Shown: positions 10,137-19,835 of the stretch, one piece after another
How the letters are laid out: each line of letters starts with the position of its first letter
How positions within the stretch are numbered: position 1 is the stretch's first letter
Assembly (NCBI RefSeq): GCF_009937765.1
Contig: NZ_CP047089.1
Span: 1,920,272-1,984,271 of the forward strand
DNA length: 64,000 bases
Direction of reading: 5' to 3'
From: Bacillus pumilus
GTDB taxonomy: Bacteria > Bacillota > Bacilli > Bacillales > Bacillaceae
Program-made: the position numbers and the translations under genes
The notes under the pieces: model-generated
What the model was told of the DNA's origin: nothing
Database searches by the model: none
The model's input: only the letters and a program-made list of their open reading frames with translations

Positions 10137-11381
10137 TTGAAAGCAACAGGAGTCGTTGTCGAGTATAATCCATTTCATTATGGACATGCCTACCATGTTC
10201 GTCAGGCGAAAATACATACCTCCTCAGATGTAGCCATTGCCGTCATGAGCGGTTCCTTCCTCCAGCGTGGTGAGCCTGCCATCGTCTCAAAGTGGGCGCG
10301 AACAAAAATGGCACTACAAAACGGTGTAGACATTGTGTGTGAGCTTCCATACATATACGCAGTGCAAAAGGCAGAAACCTTCGCAAACGGTGCTGTGGCG
10401 ATTCTAGATGCTTTAAAATGCCACTCCCTTTTTTTCGGCAGCGAGGATGGTGACATCAAAGCATTTGAGCGAACGGCTCATGCTTGGCATGAGAAAAAAG
10501 AAGAAATTGACCTTTTCACAAAAGAAAAAGTAAGAGAAGGCCTAAGTTATCCAGCAGCATCTGCTGCTGCGTTTCAAAAGGTAATTGACCCTAAGCACTT
10601 ACTGGATTTGTCTCTGCCCAATAATATTTTAGGTTTCCATTATGTCAAAGCCATCATGGAGAGATCTCCTCACATGCAGCCCTTTACCTCTCAAAGGATT
10701 TCATCTGGTTATCATGATGAAGAACTACCTGAAAATCAAAAAATCGCAAGCGCAACAAGTATACGAAAAGCGTTAAAAGATCATGGTACATTTGAAACAG
10801 TTGCCGCTTATCTCCCAGAAGCTACGCTCAAGCAATTACATGACTATCATTCTTCATATGGTCTTCTACATACACAAGAAGCCTACTTTAGCTTCTTAAA
10901 ACATGTTTTTCACACAATGGATACGGCAGAACTAGAAGGCATCTATGAAATCGAAGAAGGCATCGAACACCGCATGCAAAAAGCGATTACACATGCATCC
11001 TCCTACGAGGAATATCTATCACTTGTGAAAACAAAACGCTATACGTGGACAAGACTGCAGCGAATGAACACACACCTCTTAATGAGGGTGAAGAAGAGTG
11101 CCATGCATGAGCTGCTGAAAGAGAAAAAAGCACCTTACATTCGGTTGCTTGGTATGTCAAAGAAAGGGCAGCAATACTTATCTCGTGTGAAAAAAGATTT
11201 GGACGTGCCGCTCGTCAGTAAACTGTCTGCCTTTTCACATCCCGCACTTGATCTTGATATACGTGCATCCCGCGTCTTCAGCCTACCCGTTAGTGAGCCA
11301 GTGCAAACGAACTTAACGGAAGCGGAATTTAAAACATCACCGATCCGATATGATGAAGAAACTGGTCTCTTCCAGTCTTAG
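10137..11381 (+). CDS. tmcAL: tRNA(Met) cytidine acetate ligase TmcAL
   Basis: Makes N4-acetylcytidine at the wobble position of elongator tRNA-Met from acetate and ATP. The HIGH-like nucleotidyltransferase motif is visible as EYNPFHYGHAYH near residues 9-20. GSFLQRGEPAIVSKWART follows near residue 40. 414 residues, the family length. The open frame extends 60 codons upstream, but TTG 10137 with AAAGGCGGG just before it gives the proper N-terminus LKATGVVVEYN. Formerly ylbM. Ends at a two-way terminator shared with ylbL. Confidence 0.95.
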   Translation: MKATGVVVEYNPFHYGHAYHVRQAKIHTSSDVAIAVMSGSFLQRGEPAIVSKWARTKMALQNGVDIVCELPYIYAVQKAETFANGAVAILDALKCHSLFFGSEDGDIKAFERTAHAWHEKKEEIDLFTKEKVREGLSYPAASAAAFQKVIDPKHLLDLSLPNNILGFHYVKAIMERSPHMQPFTSQRISSGYHDEELPENQKIASATSIRKALKDHGTFETVAAYLPEATLKQLHDYHSSYGLLHTQEAYFSFLKHVFHTMDTAELEGIYEIEEGIEHRMQKAITHASSYEEYLSLVKTKRYTWTRLQRMNTHLLMRVKKSAMHELLKEKKAPYIRLLGMSKKGQQYLSRVKKDLDVPLVSKLSAFSHPALDLDIRASRVFSLPVSEPVQTNLTEAEFKTSPIRYDEETGLFQS

Positions 11382-11382
11382 C

Positions 11383-11418
11383 AAAAAAGAGCAGCCTTTA
11401 TAAAGGTTGCTCTTTTTG
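11383..11418 (+). terminator. Two-way terminator between tmcAL and ylbL
   Basis: AAGAGCAGCCTTT pairs with AAAGGTTGCTCTT (one mismatch) around a 2-4 nt loop. There are T on the plus side and T on the minus side, fitting convergent genes. Confidence 0.8.
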
Positions 11419-11419
11419 A

Positions 11420-12448
11420 TTAAGATGCTTTCTCTTTTAATTTATTTAAATAGTTCAGAGCATCTTGCATTGTATCTACAGGTACAATTTTCATATCACT
11501 TTTAATATCTTTCGCTGTTTTGACAGCATTTCGGTAGTCTGAATTTGGATCACCTTTATCGTTCGGTGCAAAGAATATATCTTTGCCGGCTTTATCTGCC
11601 GCCACGACCTTTTGATCGATTCCGCCAATTGGGCCGACCGTTCCATCGGCGTCAATCGTTCCCGTTCCTGCAATCGCATAGCCATGTGTTTCGTCTTCTT
11701 TTGTCAGCTGGTTATAAATTTCAAGTGACATCATAAGACCTGCTGATGGGCCGCCGATATTTTCAATATCCACCTTAATAGAAGGTGAAACTTTCACATT
11801 TCGGTCTGTAAATAATGATACACCAATTCCAACTCGATTCGGCTCTTCTTTAAATGGTTTTAATGTCACTTTCTCCGTGATATCTTTGCCATTTCGTTCA
11901 AGGACAAAACGGACAGGTGTACCTGCTTTTTTGCTGCTGATATACGAAACCATTTTATCAGCAGAATCATACGTCTTGCCATCTACGCTTTTGATTCGGT
12001 CGCCCACTTCAATTTTACCGTAGGCAGGCATTCCTTTCATCACATAGCTTGCATATACGCCGTTAAACGTATAATCTACTTTTTTTCCTGCTTTTGTATA
12101 TGCTGCAATCATCGCATTTTCTTGAGAACTTTTCATCAGCTGAAGCTGCCTTTTCATATAATCTTGATCCGACTCCCCGTCCGCTTTAATATTTTCTTCT
12201 GGGACGATTTCGTCATATTTATTCATTTTCGCAAGCAAATACGTATACGGATTAGCTGGACCTACTTTAATTGTCATGAGAGAGAAGCTGCCCTTCTCGC
12301 CATATCCGCCGTCTACTTGAATGTGGGGAGCAATCTCGGTTGCATCACCCGGCTTTGTCACGTAATATGGCAGTTTGACAAAGGTTAAGCCACATAATAC
12401 AAGGATCACGACAAAAAAGCTAAGCCAGCGAATATTTAATTTTTTCAT
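11420..12448 (-). CDS. ylbL: PDZ and Lon-type serine protease YlbL
   Basis: Membrane-anchored protease with an N-terminal signal anchor (residues about 7-26), a central PDZ domain around 100-200 and a C-terminal Lon (S16) proteolytic domain. The catalytic serine is in GGPSAGLM and the lysine in GGIDQKV, the Ser-Lys dyad of this family. In B. subtilis YlbL works with CtpA to degrade the division inhibitor YneA after DNA damage. I use ATG 12448 with GGGAG upstream, not 12478 inside ylbK. 342 residues. Its start lies four bases after the ylbK stop, so the two are an operon. Confidence 0.93.
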   Translation of the reverse strand: MKKLNIRWLSFFVVILVLCGLTFVKLPYYVTKPGDATEIAPHIQVDGGYGEKGSFSLMTIKVGPANPYTYLLAKMNKYDEIVPEENIKADGESDQDYMKRQLQLMKSSQENAMIAAYTKAGKKVDYTFNGVYASYVMKGMPAYGKIEVGDRIKSVDGKTYDSADKMVSYISSKKAGTPVRFVLERNGKDITEKVTLKPFKEEPNRVGIGVSLFTDRNVKVSPSIKVDIENIGGPSAGLMMSLEIYNQLTKEDETHGYAIAGTGTIDADGTVGPIGGIDQKVVAADKAGKDIFFAPNDKGDPNSDYRNAVKTAKDIKSDMKIVPVDTMQDALNYLNKLKEKAS

Positions 12449-12452
12449 TCGA

Positions 12453-13232
12453 TTAACACTCCCATTTATCAATAACATCTTTTAGCTTACCTGTTAGTTG
12501 ATCTGCGGCAAGCTCACCTGCTTCAATCATCTCCTGCACCTGTGTAAACGCACTCGAGCTAAATGTTTCAAGCCTAGGCCGGATCATGACATCAGCATGA
12601 ATGGTTTGATGACGGACCAATTCATTTTGAAGGATGTCCAAACTTTGCATAATTACATCCGATAATCTCGTCGCCTTTTCTGTTTTTTTCACCCTTGATA
12701 CATCAGAGGCGATAATGAGGTCTGCGCCCATATCTTTTAAAACAGATACAGGAATGCGGTCTACAACCGCTCCATCCACTAGCTGTCTGCCGCCCATTTC
12801 ATGAGGAACAAACACGCCCGGAATACTGATGCTCGCTCTGACTGCTTGTGAGACAGACCCTTTTTTAAACACAACCTTCTCCCCTGTCTCGAGGTCACAG
12901 GCAACCACAGCAAGGGGCATTCTTAATTCTTCGAATTTTTTCCCATATGTAAACGTGTGGATTAACTGCAAAATTCGATTTCCTTTTAGAAGACCGATTT
13001 TTGGCAGTGTATAGTCAGCATAATACTTTCTTCTGAAGACAAGTGCAAGTTTTTTCATTTTTTCTACGTCTTGTCCTGCCGCATAAAAACTCCCAACAAG
13101 TGCGCCAATACTGCTGCCAGCAATCATATCTACCTGAATACCTTGTTTCTCAAGACTAGATAAAACTCCGATATGTGCCATTCCCCTCGCACCTCCAGAG
13201 CCTAACGCAAGCCCGATGACTGGTCGCCTCAT
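12453..13232 (-). CDS. ylbK: Patatin-like phospholipase YlbK
   Basis: Patatin/NTE-type serine hydrolase, 259 residues. The oxyanion-hole loop GSGGARG is at residues 11-17, the nucleophile motif GSSIG at 39-43 (Ser41), and the dyad aspartate in DGAVVDR near 153. No signal peptide. Likely acts on phospholipids or other esters; the substrate is unknown. AAGAGGAGGGTGG precedes the ATG. Paired with ylbL. Confidence 0.92.
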   Translation of the reverse strand: MRRPVIGLALGSGGARGMAHIGVLSSLEKQGIQVDMIAGSSIGALVGSFYAAGQDVEKMKKLALVFRRKYYADYTLPKIGLLKGNRILQLIHTFTYGKKFEELRMPLAVVACDLETGEKVVFKKGSVSQAVRASISIPGVFVPHEMGGRQLVDGAVVDRIPVSVLKDMGADLIIASDVSRVKKTEKATRLSDVIMQSLDILQNELVRHQTIHADVMIRPRLETFSSSAFTQVQEMIEAGELAADQLTGKLKDVIDKWEC

Positions 13233-13390
13233 GAAAATCCACCCTCCTCTTTTCTATGCATATATACGAATCTATTGGTCTAAACATGCCCCTTCTGATC
13301 GTATAGTAATAGAAGACAGGCTCGGCTAGTTTCTTTCTTTTTTGATCACGAGCTCGCCAATAGATCATAACGGCAAGGGGCGAAATCTCC

Positions 13391-14591
13391 ATGAAAAAAT
13401 GGAACACTCTGTTCATCGCTGCTTTTTTTATCTTTTTAACAGCCACTGTGATTACACATCCACAAGCCTCTTTGCAAGCGTCTAAAAATGGACTTGCAAT
13501 GTGGTGGGAGGTTGTATTTCCATCATTGCTTCCTTTTTTTATTTTGTCCGAGCTATTAATTAGTTTCGGGATTGTCAGATTTGTGGGTGTATTATTAGAA
13601 CCATTTATGCGCCCTATCTTTCGAGTGCCTGGTGTAGGTGGATTTGTCCTAGCGATGGGAATGGCATCAGGCTTTCCTTCTGGTGCGAAATTAACCACAC
13701 GACTCAGGCAGGAAGGACAACTGACACAAATCGAAGCAGAACGCCTCGTTTCTTTTACAAATTCATCGAATCCATTGTTCATTTTCGGTGCGGTGGCTGT
13801 TGGTTTTTTTCATCATCCAGCTTTAGGAATTGTTTTGGCGTGCGCACATTATTTAGGGAATCTCGCTGTTGGGGTCACGATGCGGGGATATAAAGCAAGG
13901 CATGATGCACATTTGAGAAGCCGTAAGCGATTATTATTCCCACCGTTTCAAGAGGCATTCAGCGCTCTTCATACAGCAAGACTCGCAGAGAAAAGACCGC
14001 TCGGCCAAATTTTAAGTGATGCGGTCATGTCATCAGTCCAGACACTCTTTATGATTGGCGGCTTTATTATCTTATTTTCTGTGTTTAGCAAAATGCTATC
14101 AGTTGTTCATGTGACGGACCTCTTATCCGTCGGGATCGGATATATGCTGCAAACGATGCACCTTCCGCCAGAATTAGACCTTGCGATGATTGCTGGTTTA
14201 TTTGAAATCACGTTAGGAAGTCAGCTGACAGGGTCACAGGAAGTTACCCTTCTTGCTAAAACGGTTGTCGTCAGTTTTATATTAGGATTCAGCGGGTTTT
14301 CTGTTCAAGCTCAGGTCGCCGGCATTCTAGCAGCAACAGATATACGCTTTAAACCATTCTTCTTCGCTCGTTTGCTCCACGGCATTTATGCAGCTATTTT
14401 TGCCTTTTTATTGTTCAAGCCTCTTTATGTCTCTCGATCTGATATGGCTCTCCCAGCAGTTGCCTTTGACGCAAGCCAGCAGGTCGTCATGTACAGCAGT
14501 GTACTTTGGAATCAGCTTGTGACGGCTGGCCCTTTGATCACGCTATGCAGCTTGATCTTGTATATGGTGCTATACTATCAAAAAGTAAAAA

Positions 14592-14599
<8 letters not shown>
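13391..14599 (+). CDS. ylbJ: Sporulation integral membrane protein YlbJ
   Basis: 402 residues with eight or so hydrophobic spans and little soluble domain; the MGMASGFPSGAK loop near residues 85-96 contains the conserved region of the YlbJ/SpoVV nucleoside-transporter-like family. In B. subtilis YlbJ (SpoVV) is needed for dipicolinic acid transport into the forespore and is made in the mother cell under sigma-E. The product and topology are clear; I cannot identify the promoter with certainty in the 158-nt divergent gap with ylbK. Confidence 0.92.
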
Positions 14600-15098
<499 letters not shown>

Positions 15099-15656
15099 TT
15101 AATTTCCCCGCTTTCTATAGATCGTAATACCAGTCAACCCGTACAATTCCTGTCTTGATATGTAAAGCTGTCCAGCTTCCTCTGGTAGTGTGACGTCCTT
15201 ATCATGCTCACACACGATCACGCCGTCATCTGTTAATAAGGCATGCTCATCAATCATGTCAAGAAGTGCTTTTAGCTGTTGATCTTTATAAGGCGGATCA
15301 AGAAAAATTGCTTGAAAGGATTCCTCTCGTTTCACAACGGCTGCGAGTGCACGCTTTGCCTCGTTTCGAAACACTTCACTTTGATCACTCAGCTCTAATT
15401 GATTGAGGTTTCCTTTTATCGTTTGAATCGCCTTCATATCTCGATCAACGAATATGCAATGATCGAATCCTCTAGAAAGCGCTTCAATCCCTAAACCGCC
15501 GCTTCCCGCAAATAAATCAAGCGCCCATCCGCCATCAAAATACGGGCCGATCATATTAAATATCGATTCTTTTACTTTATCTGTCGTCGGTCTTGTTGAT
15601 TGACCTGGTACCGCTTTAAGTGTGCGGCCTTTTCTCGTTCCAGAGATGACTCTCAT
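15099..15656 (-). CDS. rsmD: 16S rRNA (guanine-966-N2) methyltransferase
   Basis: SAM-dependent N2 methylation of G966 in 16S rRNA. 185 residues. The N-terminal signature RVISGTRKGRTL opens the protein; the SAM loop LDLFAGSGGLGIEALSRG is near 43-60, and the catalytic DPPY sits near residue 123. Known as ylbH in B. subtilis. The gap upstream (15657-15966) holds the small RNA described separately, transcribed on the opposite strand. Confidence 0.96.
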   Translation of the reverse strand: MRVISGTRKGRTLKAVPGQSTRPTTDKVKESIFNMIGPYFDGGWALDLFAGSGGLGIEALSRGFDHCIFVDRDMKAIQTIKGNLNQLELSDQSEVFRNEAKRALAAVVKREESFQAIFLDPPYKDQQLKALLDMIDEHALLTDDGVIVCEHDKDVTLPEEAGQLYISRQELYGLTGITIYRKRGN

Positions 15657-15773
15657 TTTTCCACCACTTTTTCTGCTTGCTTTTATTGGTTATTGTGTAT
15701 GACAAAAAATCCAACATTATCTTACCACAACACACCGCAAGGGACAATGCGCGGACTTTCATTCATTTTCTAT

Positions 15774-15803
15774 GTATAGATCAAGGAAAGCGGGGTCATA
15801 CTA
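15774..15803 (+). promoter_or_regulatory. Sigma-F/sigma-G promoter of the csfG RNA
   Basis: GTATA at 15774-15778, a 15-nt spacer, then GGTCATACTA at 15794-15803. The second box fits every fixed position of the sigma-F -10 consensus (GGnnAnAnTA) and contains CATACTA, a sigma-G -10 (CATnnTA). The 5-base upstream box fits the sigma-F -35 (GyATA). Placed on the strand opposite to rsmD and ylbG. Confidence 0.75.
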
Positions 15804-15809
15804 CTTATA

Positions 15810-15960
15810 ACAGCATCTGATGTGGTGCTGTTGCCAACCGCGGAGAAGACTTACGTTTCCCCATAAGTTCTTCCTCCGGTTTCTCCTCTCCCTTTGCCTT
15901 CTCCTTAATGAATCATTAAGAATAGAAGGACCCCGCGGGTGATGCCGCGGGGGTTTTTTT
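15810..15960 (+). ncRNA. csfG: Sporulation small RNA CsfG (overlaps the Rfam ylbH element)
   Basis: About 150 nt between a sigma-F/G promoter and a very strong terminator (stem CCCCGCGG / CCGCGGGG, 6-nt loop, seven T at 15954-15960). Internal hairpins are visible: AACAGCA...TGCTGTT near 15810-15832, GAAGACTTA...TAAGTTCTTC near 15844-15872, and the palindrome CTTAATGAATCATTAAG near 15903-15920. From memory, B. subtilis and other endospore formers carry a conserved forespore RNA, CsfG, in this intergenic region, and Rfam lists a ylbH leader here. The plus-strand promoter and terminator say the RNA is antiparallel to rsmD, not its leader. Confidence 0.78.
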
Positions 15961-15966
15961 GTGTCT

Positions 15967-16239
15967 TTAAAAGCCCACTTTATAATCATACTCTTTTGCT
16001 TTGTCCAATTTGGATTCGTACTCTAATTTAATAAAAGGCTTATATGAAGGCTCAACACGCTTCACAAATGGCAATGAGCTGAGCTTAGCCATATGGCGCT
16101 CGAGATCATTCATATCGCAATAGATCACTGCATATTTCATTTTCCTTGAAATATAGTGAACATTTCCAAATTTTCTTAGCGCCTTTGACTGCTTTAACGA
16201 ATGCAGCCAAACGACCATCCCTTGACGTTTGGTTTCCAT
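15967..16239 (-). CDS. ylbG: YlbG family protein (DUF2129)
   Basis: 90-residue protein of the YlbG (DUF2129) family, starting [17 protein letters not shown], with a mixed alpha/beta pattern and an acidic-basic C-terminus. Function is not known; it always lies next to ylbF. The ATG has AGGTGAAAAG before it. It ends six bases beyond the csfG terminator, so this hairpin may also influence its 3' end on the minus strand, where no T-run is present. Confidence 0.9.
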
Positions 16240-16305
16240 CTTTTCACCTGCCGCTTTTTCAATTCTTTTCAGTTATTATGTAAAAGACGAGACATTCAAG
16301 TCTCG

Positions 16306-16755
16306 TCAAGATACTTTACAGCCACAGCTGCCACCAGATCCACAGCCACCGCCGCATGATGATAGACCATCAAAATATGGGTTCCCTGTTGGAACTTTGA
16401 TATATGCTGATACAGCTTGACCGATTTCAATACTAATCTCATCTAAGATGGATTGAATCGCTGTTTCTGCTTTTTTGAAATCAACCACTGTATCGTGAAG
16501 ATCTAACTTTCTTTTGACCTCACGCATTTCCTTTGAGATCGTTCTATAGTCCGGATGGTATTTGCCGAACCGCTGCACATCCTCATATTGCTCTTTTACT
16601 TTTGTAAAATGGGCAATAATTTGTTGGGCTTCTTCGTCTTGCTGGAGACGCTTAAAGCAGTTGCGGTAATGTTCAGCCTCCTCCGACTGAAGAATCATGG
16701 CAGCCAATTGATTTGCTTCCTCTTGGAGCTCCACGGATTCGATTGTCGCATACAT
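16306..16755 (-). CDS. ylbF: YlbF/RicF family regulator
   Basis: Helical 149-residue protein of the YlbF/YmcA family. In B. subtilis RicF (YlbF) forms a complex with RicA and RicT that binds iron-sulfur clusters, works with RNase Y in mRNA processing and is needed for competence, biofilm and sporulation. The last 22 residues hold six cysteines in a glycine-serine-rich tail (SSCGGGCGSGGSCGC), fitting cluster binding. GGAGGTG precedes the ATG. Confidence 0.93.
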   Translation of the reverse strand: MYATIESVELQEEANQLAAMILQSEEAEHYRNCFKRLQQDEEAQQIIAHFTKVKEQYEDVQRFGKYHPDYRTISKEMREVKRKLDLHDTVVDFKKAETAIQSILDEISIEIGQAVSAYIKVPTGNPYFDGLSSCGGGCGSGGSCGCKVS

Positions 16756-16812
16756 AAATGATGCACCTCCAATTCATAGTTTACCACGAAACCTATGGAT
16801 CAGAAAATGCTT

Positions 16813-17223
16813 TTACGTCACAAATACATCCCACGTCTCTCTTTTCTCCCTATATTCTGGATGACGAGAATTGATCACAACGGTCATTTTATGCTTACCT
16901 TTTGAAAGATGCTTGACCACAAATGCAGCAGTATACTCATTGCCCGCACGTTTTCCGTCTACATACACTGTAAAATATCCCGCCTTCTCATCCTTTTTTA
17001 GTCGCGTTGACTCAAGATGAAAATCTTGAAGTGTACTTTCTATATAAACAGAAGATCCCTGCACTTTGTATTTTAAAAAACCTTGCTGCTTCATTTCACT
17101 TTGGACTTGCTGCATTACTGGTACAGCTGGATATTGCTTCGTGATTTGCTTCTCTTCATGTTGACTTTGACACCCGGTGACAAGAAAAAGCAATGCGCAT
17201 ATTGACAGCATCCATTTCATCAT
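16813..17223 (-). CDS. Putative lipoprotein, unknown function
   Basis: 136 residues. The start MMKWMLSICALLFLVTGCQS is a lipoprotein signal with the lipobox LVTGC, so Cys18 would be lipidated and the protein anchored outside the membrane. The mature part alternates beta-strand-like stretches (YFTVYVDGK, HKMTVVINSRH) and could be a small beta-sandwich. I know no counterpart at this place in B. subtilis, where ylbE and ylbF are adjacent. AAAGGAG precedes the ATG. It may be expressed with ylbF or by itself. No function can be given. Confidence 0.8.
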   Translation of the reverse strand: MMKWMLSICALLFLVTGCQSQHEEKQITKQYPAVPVMQQVQSEMKQQGFLKYKVQGSSVYIESTLQDFHLESTRLKKDEKAGYFTVYVDGKRAGNEYTAAFVVKHLSKGKHKMTVVINSRHPEYREKRETWDVFVT

Positions 17224-17292
17224 CTGATTCTCCTTTCATCTACTTTTATAGGATGCTCAGGAAATAGACATCTTAATCAACTCAAAAAAGCC

Positions 17293-17541
17293 TCACCCGG
17301 CTCCATTTTGATTGCGCATTGCTTGGAACATTTGAATCATCATTTCAGCCATTTGGACACTGTTACTCAACTGACTCACACGATGAGGAATGGTTTTTTC
17401 GTAAAAATTCATTTTATCTAATTCAAAGGACGATAGCTTATCAGGATGTCGAGTCAACTGTCTATACCAGAGAGGACGCTGTCTGATGAATTTGATTCGT
17501 TCCTCTTCGGCCATGACAAACTCCTGTACGTCTTTCCGCAC
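17293..17541 (-). CDS. ylbE: YlbE-like protein
   Basis: 82-residue protein of the YlbE family, starting VRKDVQEFVMAEEE, with the conserved core RPLWYRQLTRHP near residues 23-34. Function unknown. I choose GTG 17541, nine bases after AAAGGGG; the ATG at 17550 touches the ribosome site and cannot be used. Located 19 nt after ylbD, probably in one operon with it. Confidence 0.85.
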   Translation of the reverse strand: MRKDVQEFVMAEEERIKFIRQRPLWYRQLTRHPDKLSSFELDKMNFYEKTIPHRVSQLSNSVQMAEMMIQMFQAMRNQNGAG

Positions 17542-17560
17542 CAAAAGCATCCCCTTTCAA

Positions 17561-17974
17561 TTAATCTTTCCTGAAGGAGAATGGGTGCTGACTGCCTCCA
17601 GATGAACCTTTCTTTGAGCCATTTGATGAAAATTGTCCGAGTAAGCTTTGTAAAGAGGAAATAGACTGGCTCATTTTGTTGATTTGTTCATTCATTTGAT
17701 CAGCGTCCATTTTTTTCACAGCAGAAACCATTTTAGACATAAAATCTGCTTTTCCCGATTCACTTGGCTTTGAGGCTTTTTCTTCTTTCACGTCCTCAGA
17801 TTGCGTTTGCCGGTAAGGAGACCACATCTCATCTTCCTCACCAAACATGACCCAATTCTCGTATACACTTTGCCAACTTTTTTCTTGCGTTTGCACTTCT
17901 TGAATTAACTTCGGATGGCGTCTGACGAATTGTTTAAATTCATCAATGGATGTTTGTTTTTGCTTGTTTGTCAT
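17561..17974 (-). CDS. ylbD: YlbD family putative spore coat protein
   Basis: 137 residues. The N-terminal part (SIDEFKQFVRRHPKLI, then WQSVYENWVMFGEED) is the YlbD signature; the C-terminal third is rich in Ser, Gly and Gln and probably disordered. B. subtilis YlbD is listed as a probable coat protein; direct function is unknown. ATG 17974 follows GGGGTGAGG. Adjacent to ylbE. Confidence 0.87.
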   Translation of the reverse strand: MTNKQKQTSIDEFKQFVRRHPKLIQEVQTQEKSWQSVYENWVMFGEEDEMWSPYRQTQSEDVKEEKASKPSESGKADFMSKMVSAVKKMDADQMNEQINKMSQSISSLQSLLGQFSSNGSKKGSSGGSQHPFSFRKD

Positions 17975-18048
17975 ATCCTCACCCCCCATACAAATGCCTA
18001 CTATACTATATACATCAGCAGTTATTTTGGTGAGCCTCTTTTTTGAAA

Positions 18049-18080
18049 CAAAAAAACAGCTGCGATGGTGCAGCTGTTTT
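18049..18080 (-). terminator. Terminator of ylbC
   Basis: AACAGCTGC pairs with GCAGCTGTT around a short loop, followed by seven T on the minus strand, right after the ylbC stop. Confidence 0.85.
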
Positions 18081-18083
18081 CGT

Positions 18084-19127
18084 TTAAGATGTTTTTTTGA
18101 TGAAGTTTTGGGTGTAGTATTTTTCTTTCACACCGACGCCAAGATGTGTGTAATCTTTATTTAATAACGCCTTCCTATGACCTTCACTATTGAGCCAGCC
18201 TTCTACCGCTGCAGGTCCATCTACATAATTATAGGCAATGTTTTCACCTGCGAGCTGAAATGCCACCTCGCCTCTTTCTAATCGGTCTTTCAGCGTACCG
18301 TATTTTTTCGATTCATGGGAGAAATAATGATTCTCTTTCATGTCCTCACTATGCATGAATGCCACTTCAGAGGTTTCATCATCCCAGTTTAAGATCGGCA
18401 GTTTATATTTATGACGAATAATATTGGTCATATCAAAAATTTGTTTTTGACTGGACGCTTCGATCTCTTTCCATTTTTCACCTGATATTGCCTCTGGTTC
18501 TATCAATTGACCTCGATAGACGACTTCGTATGGCTTTTGTTTCACAAATGTATCTGCGTTAAACGCCCTAATACTAGAAAGGGTGCTTTCAAACTTATCC
18601 ATGTAAAGCTGAACATATACATCATCGTCCACTTTCACGGTGGGTCTTGTATTCATATCATCTTCTGAGAATTCAAAGCGGTATGAATTTTGTTCATCCT
18701 CTACATGAATGTAAGGTGCAATTTGTGTTTTTTTAAATACCTCACTTGTGGCTTGACCGATTTTAAATGGTTCAACATTGAGCCCGTCTCCTGTTGCAAA
18801 CAATGTCACCACTTTGCTATCCTTTACCCCTACTTGAATATAGTGCTTCTTCGATTGATTGTAGATCCACCAGTCATAATCATATGCGGAAGGATCAATG
18901 CGATCTGGTTCTCCCAGCTGTTTAAGCACTTCGTTTGAAGATTTCCCCATAAAGGACATGAGCCCCTTTTTTGGGATGTTGATCGGCTTATCGCTAGATG
19001 TTTCTTCATTAGACACCTTCGGTTCATTGCTGTTTTCTTTTTCTGGTGAAGATCCATATTGAATAAACAGAACGTACGTTCCAGATATAATCAGGAGGAT
19101 GAGGAGTGTTTTGAGCACAGTTTTCAA
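18084..19127 (-). CDS. ylbC: CAP-domain protein YlbC
   Basis: 347-residue membrane-anchored or secreted protein: N-terminal hydrophobic segment (about 5-22), low-complexity linker rich in Ser/Glu/Asn, a CAP-associated domain (about 55-205), and a C-terminal SCP/CAP domain with HSEDM, HYFSHES, GENIAY and EGWLNSEGHRKALL motifs. The histidines and glutamates of the CAP cavity are kept. Role is unknown; related bacillus CAP proteins occur in spores or the wall. TTG 19127 follows GGAGGTG and gives the B. subtilis length; the longer frame to 19181 is not supported. Confidence 0.88.
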   Translation of the reverse strand: MKTVLKTLLILLIISGTYVLFIQYGSSPEKENSNEPKVSNEETSSDKPINIPKKGLMSFMGKSSNEVLKQLGEPDRIDPSAYDYDWWIYNQSKKHYIQVGVKDSKVVTLFATGDGLNVEPFKIGQATSEVFKKTQIAPYIHVEDEQNSYRFEFSEDDMNTRPTVKVDDDVYVQLYMDKFESTLSSIRAFNADTFVKQKPYEVVYRGQLIEPEAISGEKWKEIEASSQKQIFDMTNIIRHKYKLPILNWDDETSEVAFMHSEDMKENHYFSHESKKYGTLKDRLERGEVAFQLAGENIAYNYVDGPAAVEGWLNSEGHRKALLNKDYTHLGVGVKEKYYTQNFIKKTS

Positions 19128-19251
19128 ATAAACACCTCCGTTAAATTGGCAAGGTACAAAAAAAGTACCTTCTACTGTCATTTAAACAAAACTCGCTTCA
19201 TTTATCAACGACAATACAGCCTATTTAACACGAATTTAAAATATGCCCCTC

Positions 19252-19701
19252 TTAATGGAGAAATCCTTGTCCATGATCTTGATCCTGTTGAGAGATTTCT
19301 GTCAGTGCATCTCCTGCGCGATCATTAGATAAATCTTCAACGGATAAATCTCCAAGAGCGACAATCCCTGTTAATGCACCGTTTTTCACAACAGGAATGC
19401 GGCGAAGCTGGTGCTCTGACATCAGCCGAACAATTTCTTCAAGTGTTGCATCTTCTTCTGCTGTCAGTACTTCCTTCGTCATTATCGAGCCTACTTCCTG
19501 TGAGTTTGGCTTTTTTTCTGCAATGCCTCTGAGTACAAGGTCACGGTCAGTGACAATGCCAACGAGCTGATCTCCGTTAACCACAGGAATGGCACCAATG
19601 TCTGCATCTCTCATTTTGACTGCGGCTTCATACGAATTGTCATCTTGCTGACATGTCACTACTTTTTTTGTCATAATATCTTTGATTTTTTTTGTTTTCA
19701 C
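19252..19701 (-). CDS. ylbB: CBS-domain protein YlbB
   Basis: 149-residue protein made of two CBS domains: IKDIMTKKVVTC at the start of the first and VGSIMTKEVLTA at the start of the second, each ending in a conserved GIVTDRD- or GIVALGD-type strand. Such pairs bind adenine nucleotides and act as sensors; no catalytic domain is attached. GTG 19701 follows GGAGGAATCAAC and matches the family start, so I discard the 22-residue extension. Divergent from ylbA. Confidence 0.9.
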   Translation of the reverse strand: MKTKKIKDIMTKKVVTCQQDDNSYEAAVKMRDADIGAIPVVNGDQLVGIVTDRDLVLRGIAEKKPNSQEVGSIMTKEVLTAEEDATLEEIVRLMSEHQLRRIPVVKNGALTGIVALGDLSVEDLSNDRAGDALTEISQQDQDHGQGFLH

Positions 19702-19835
19702 GTTGATTCCTCCATCTGTTATTTTCTTTATTACTGTAACCAGGTTATAAAAGAACATACCTTTCACAGTTGAAAGTTTAACGCTTTCATACTATGATTG
19801 TCAGTAAAGGGAATTTTTATAAGGAGGGGTTTTGG

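Noticed and set aside
13156-13782. 208-codon minus-strand frame
   Set aside because: Antisense to the 5' half of ylbJ and crossing the ylbK start; composition is not protein-like and no ribosome site is present.
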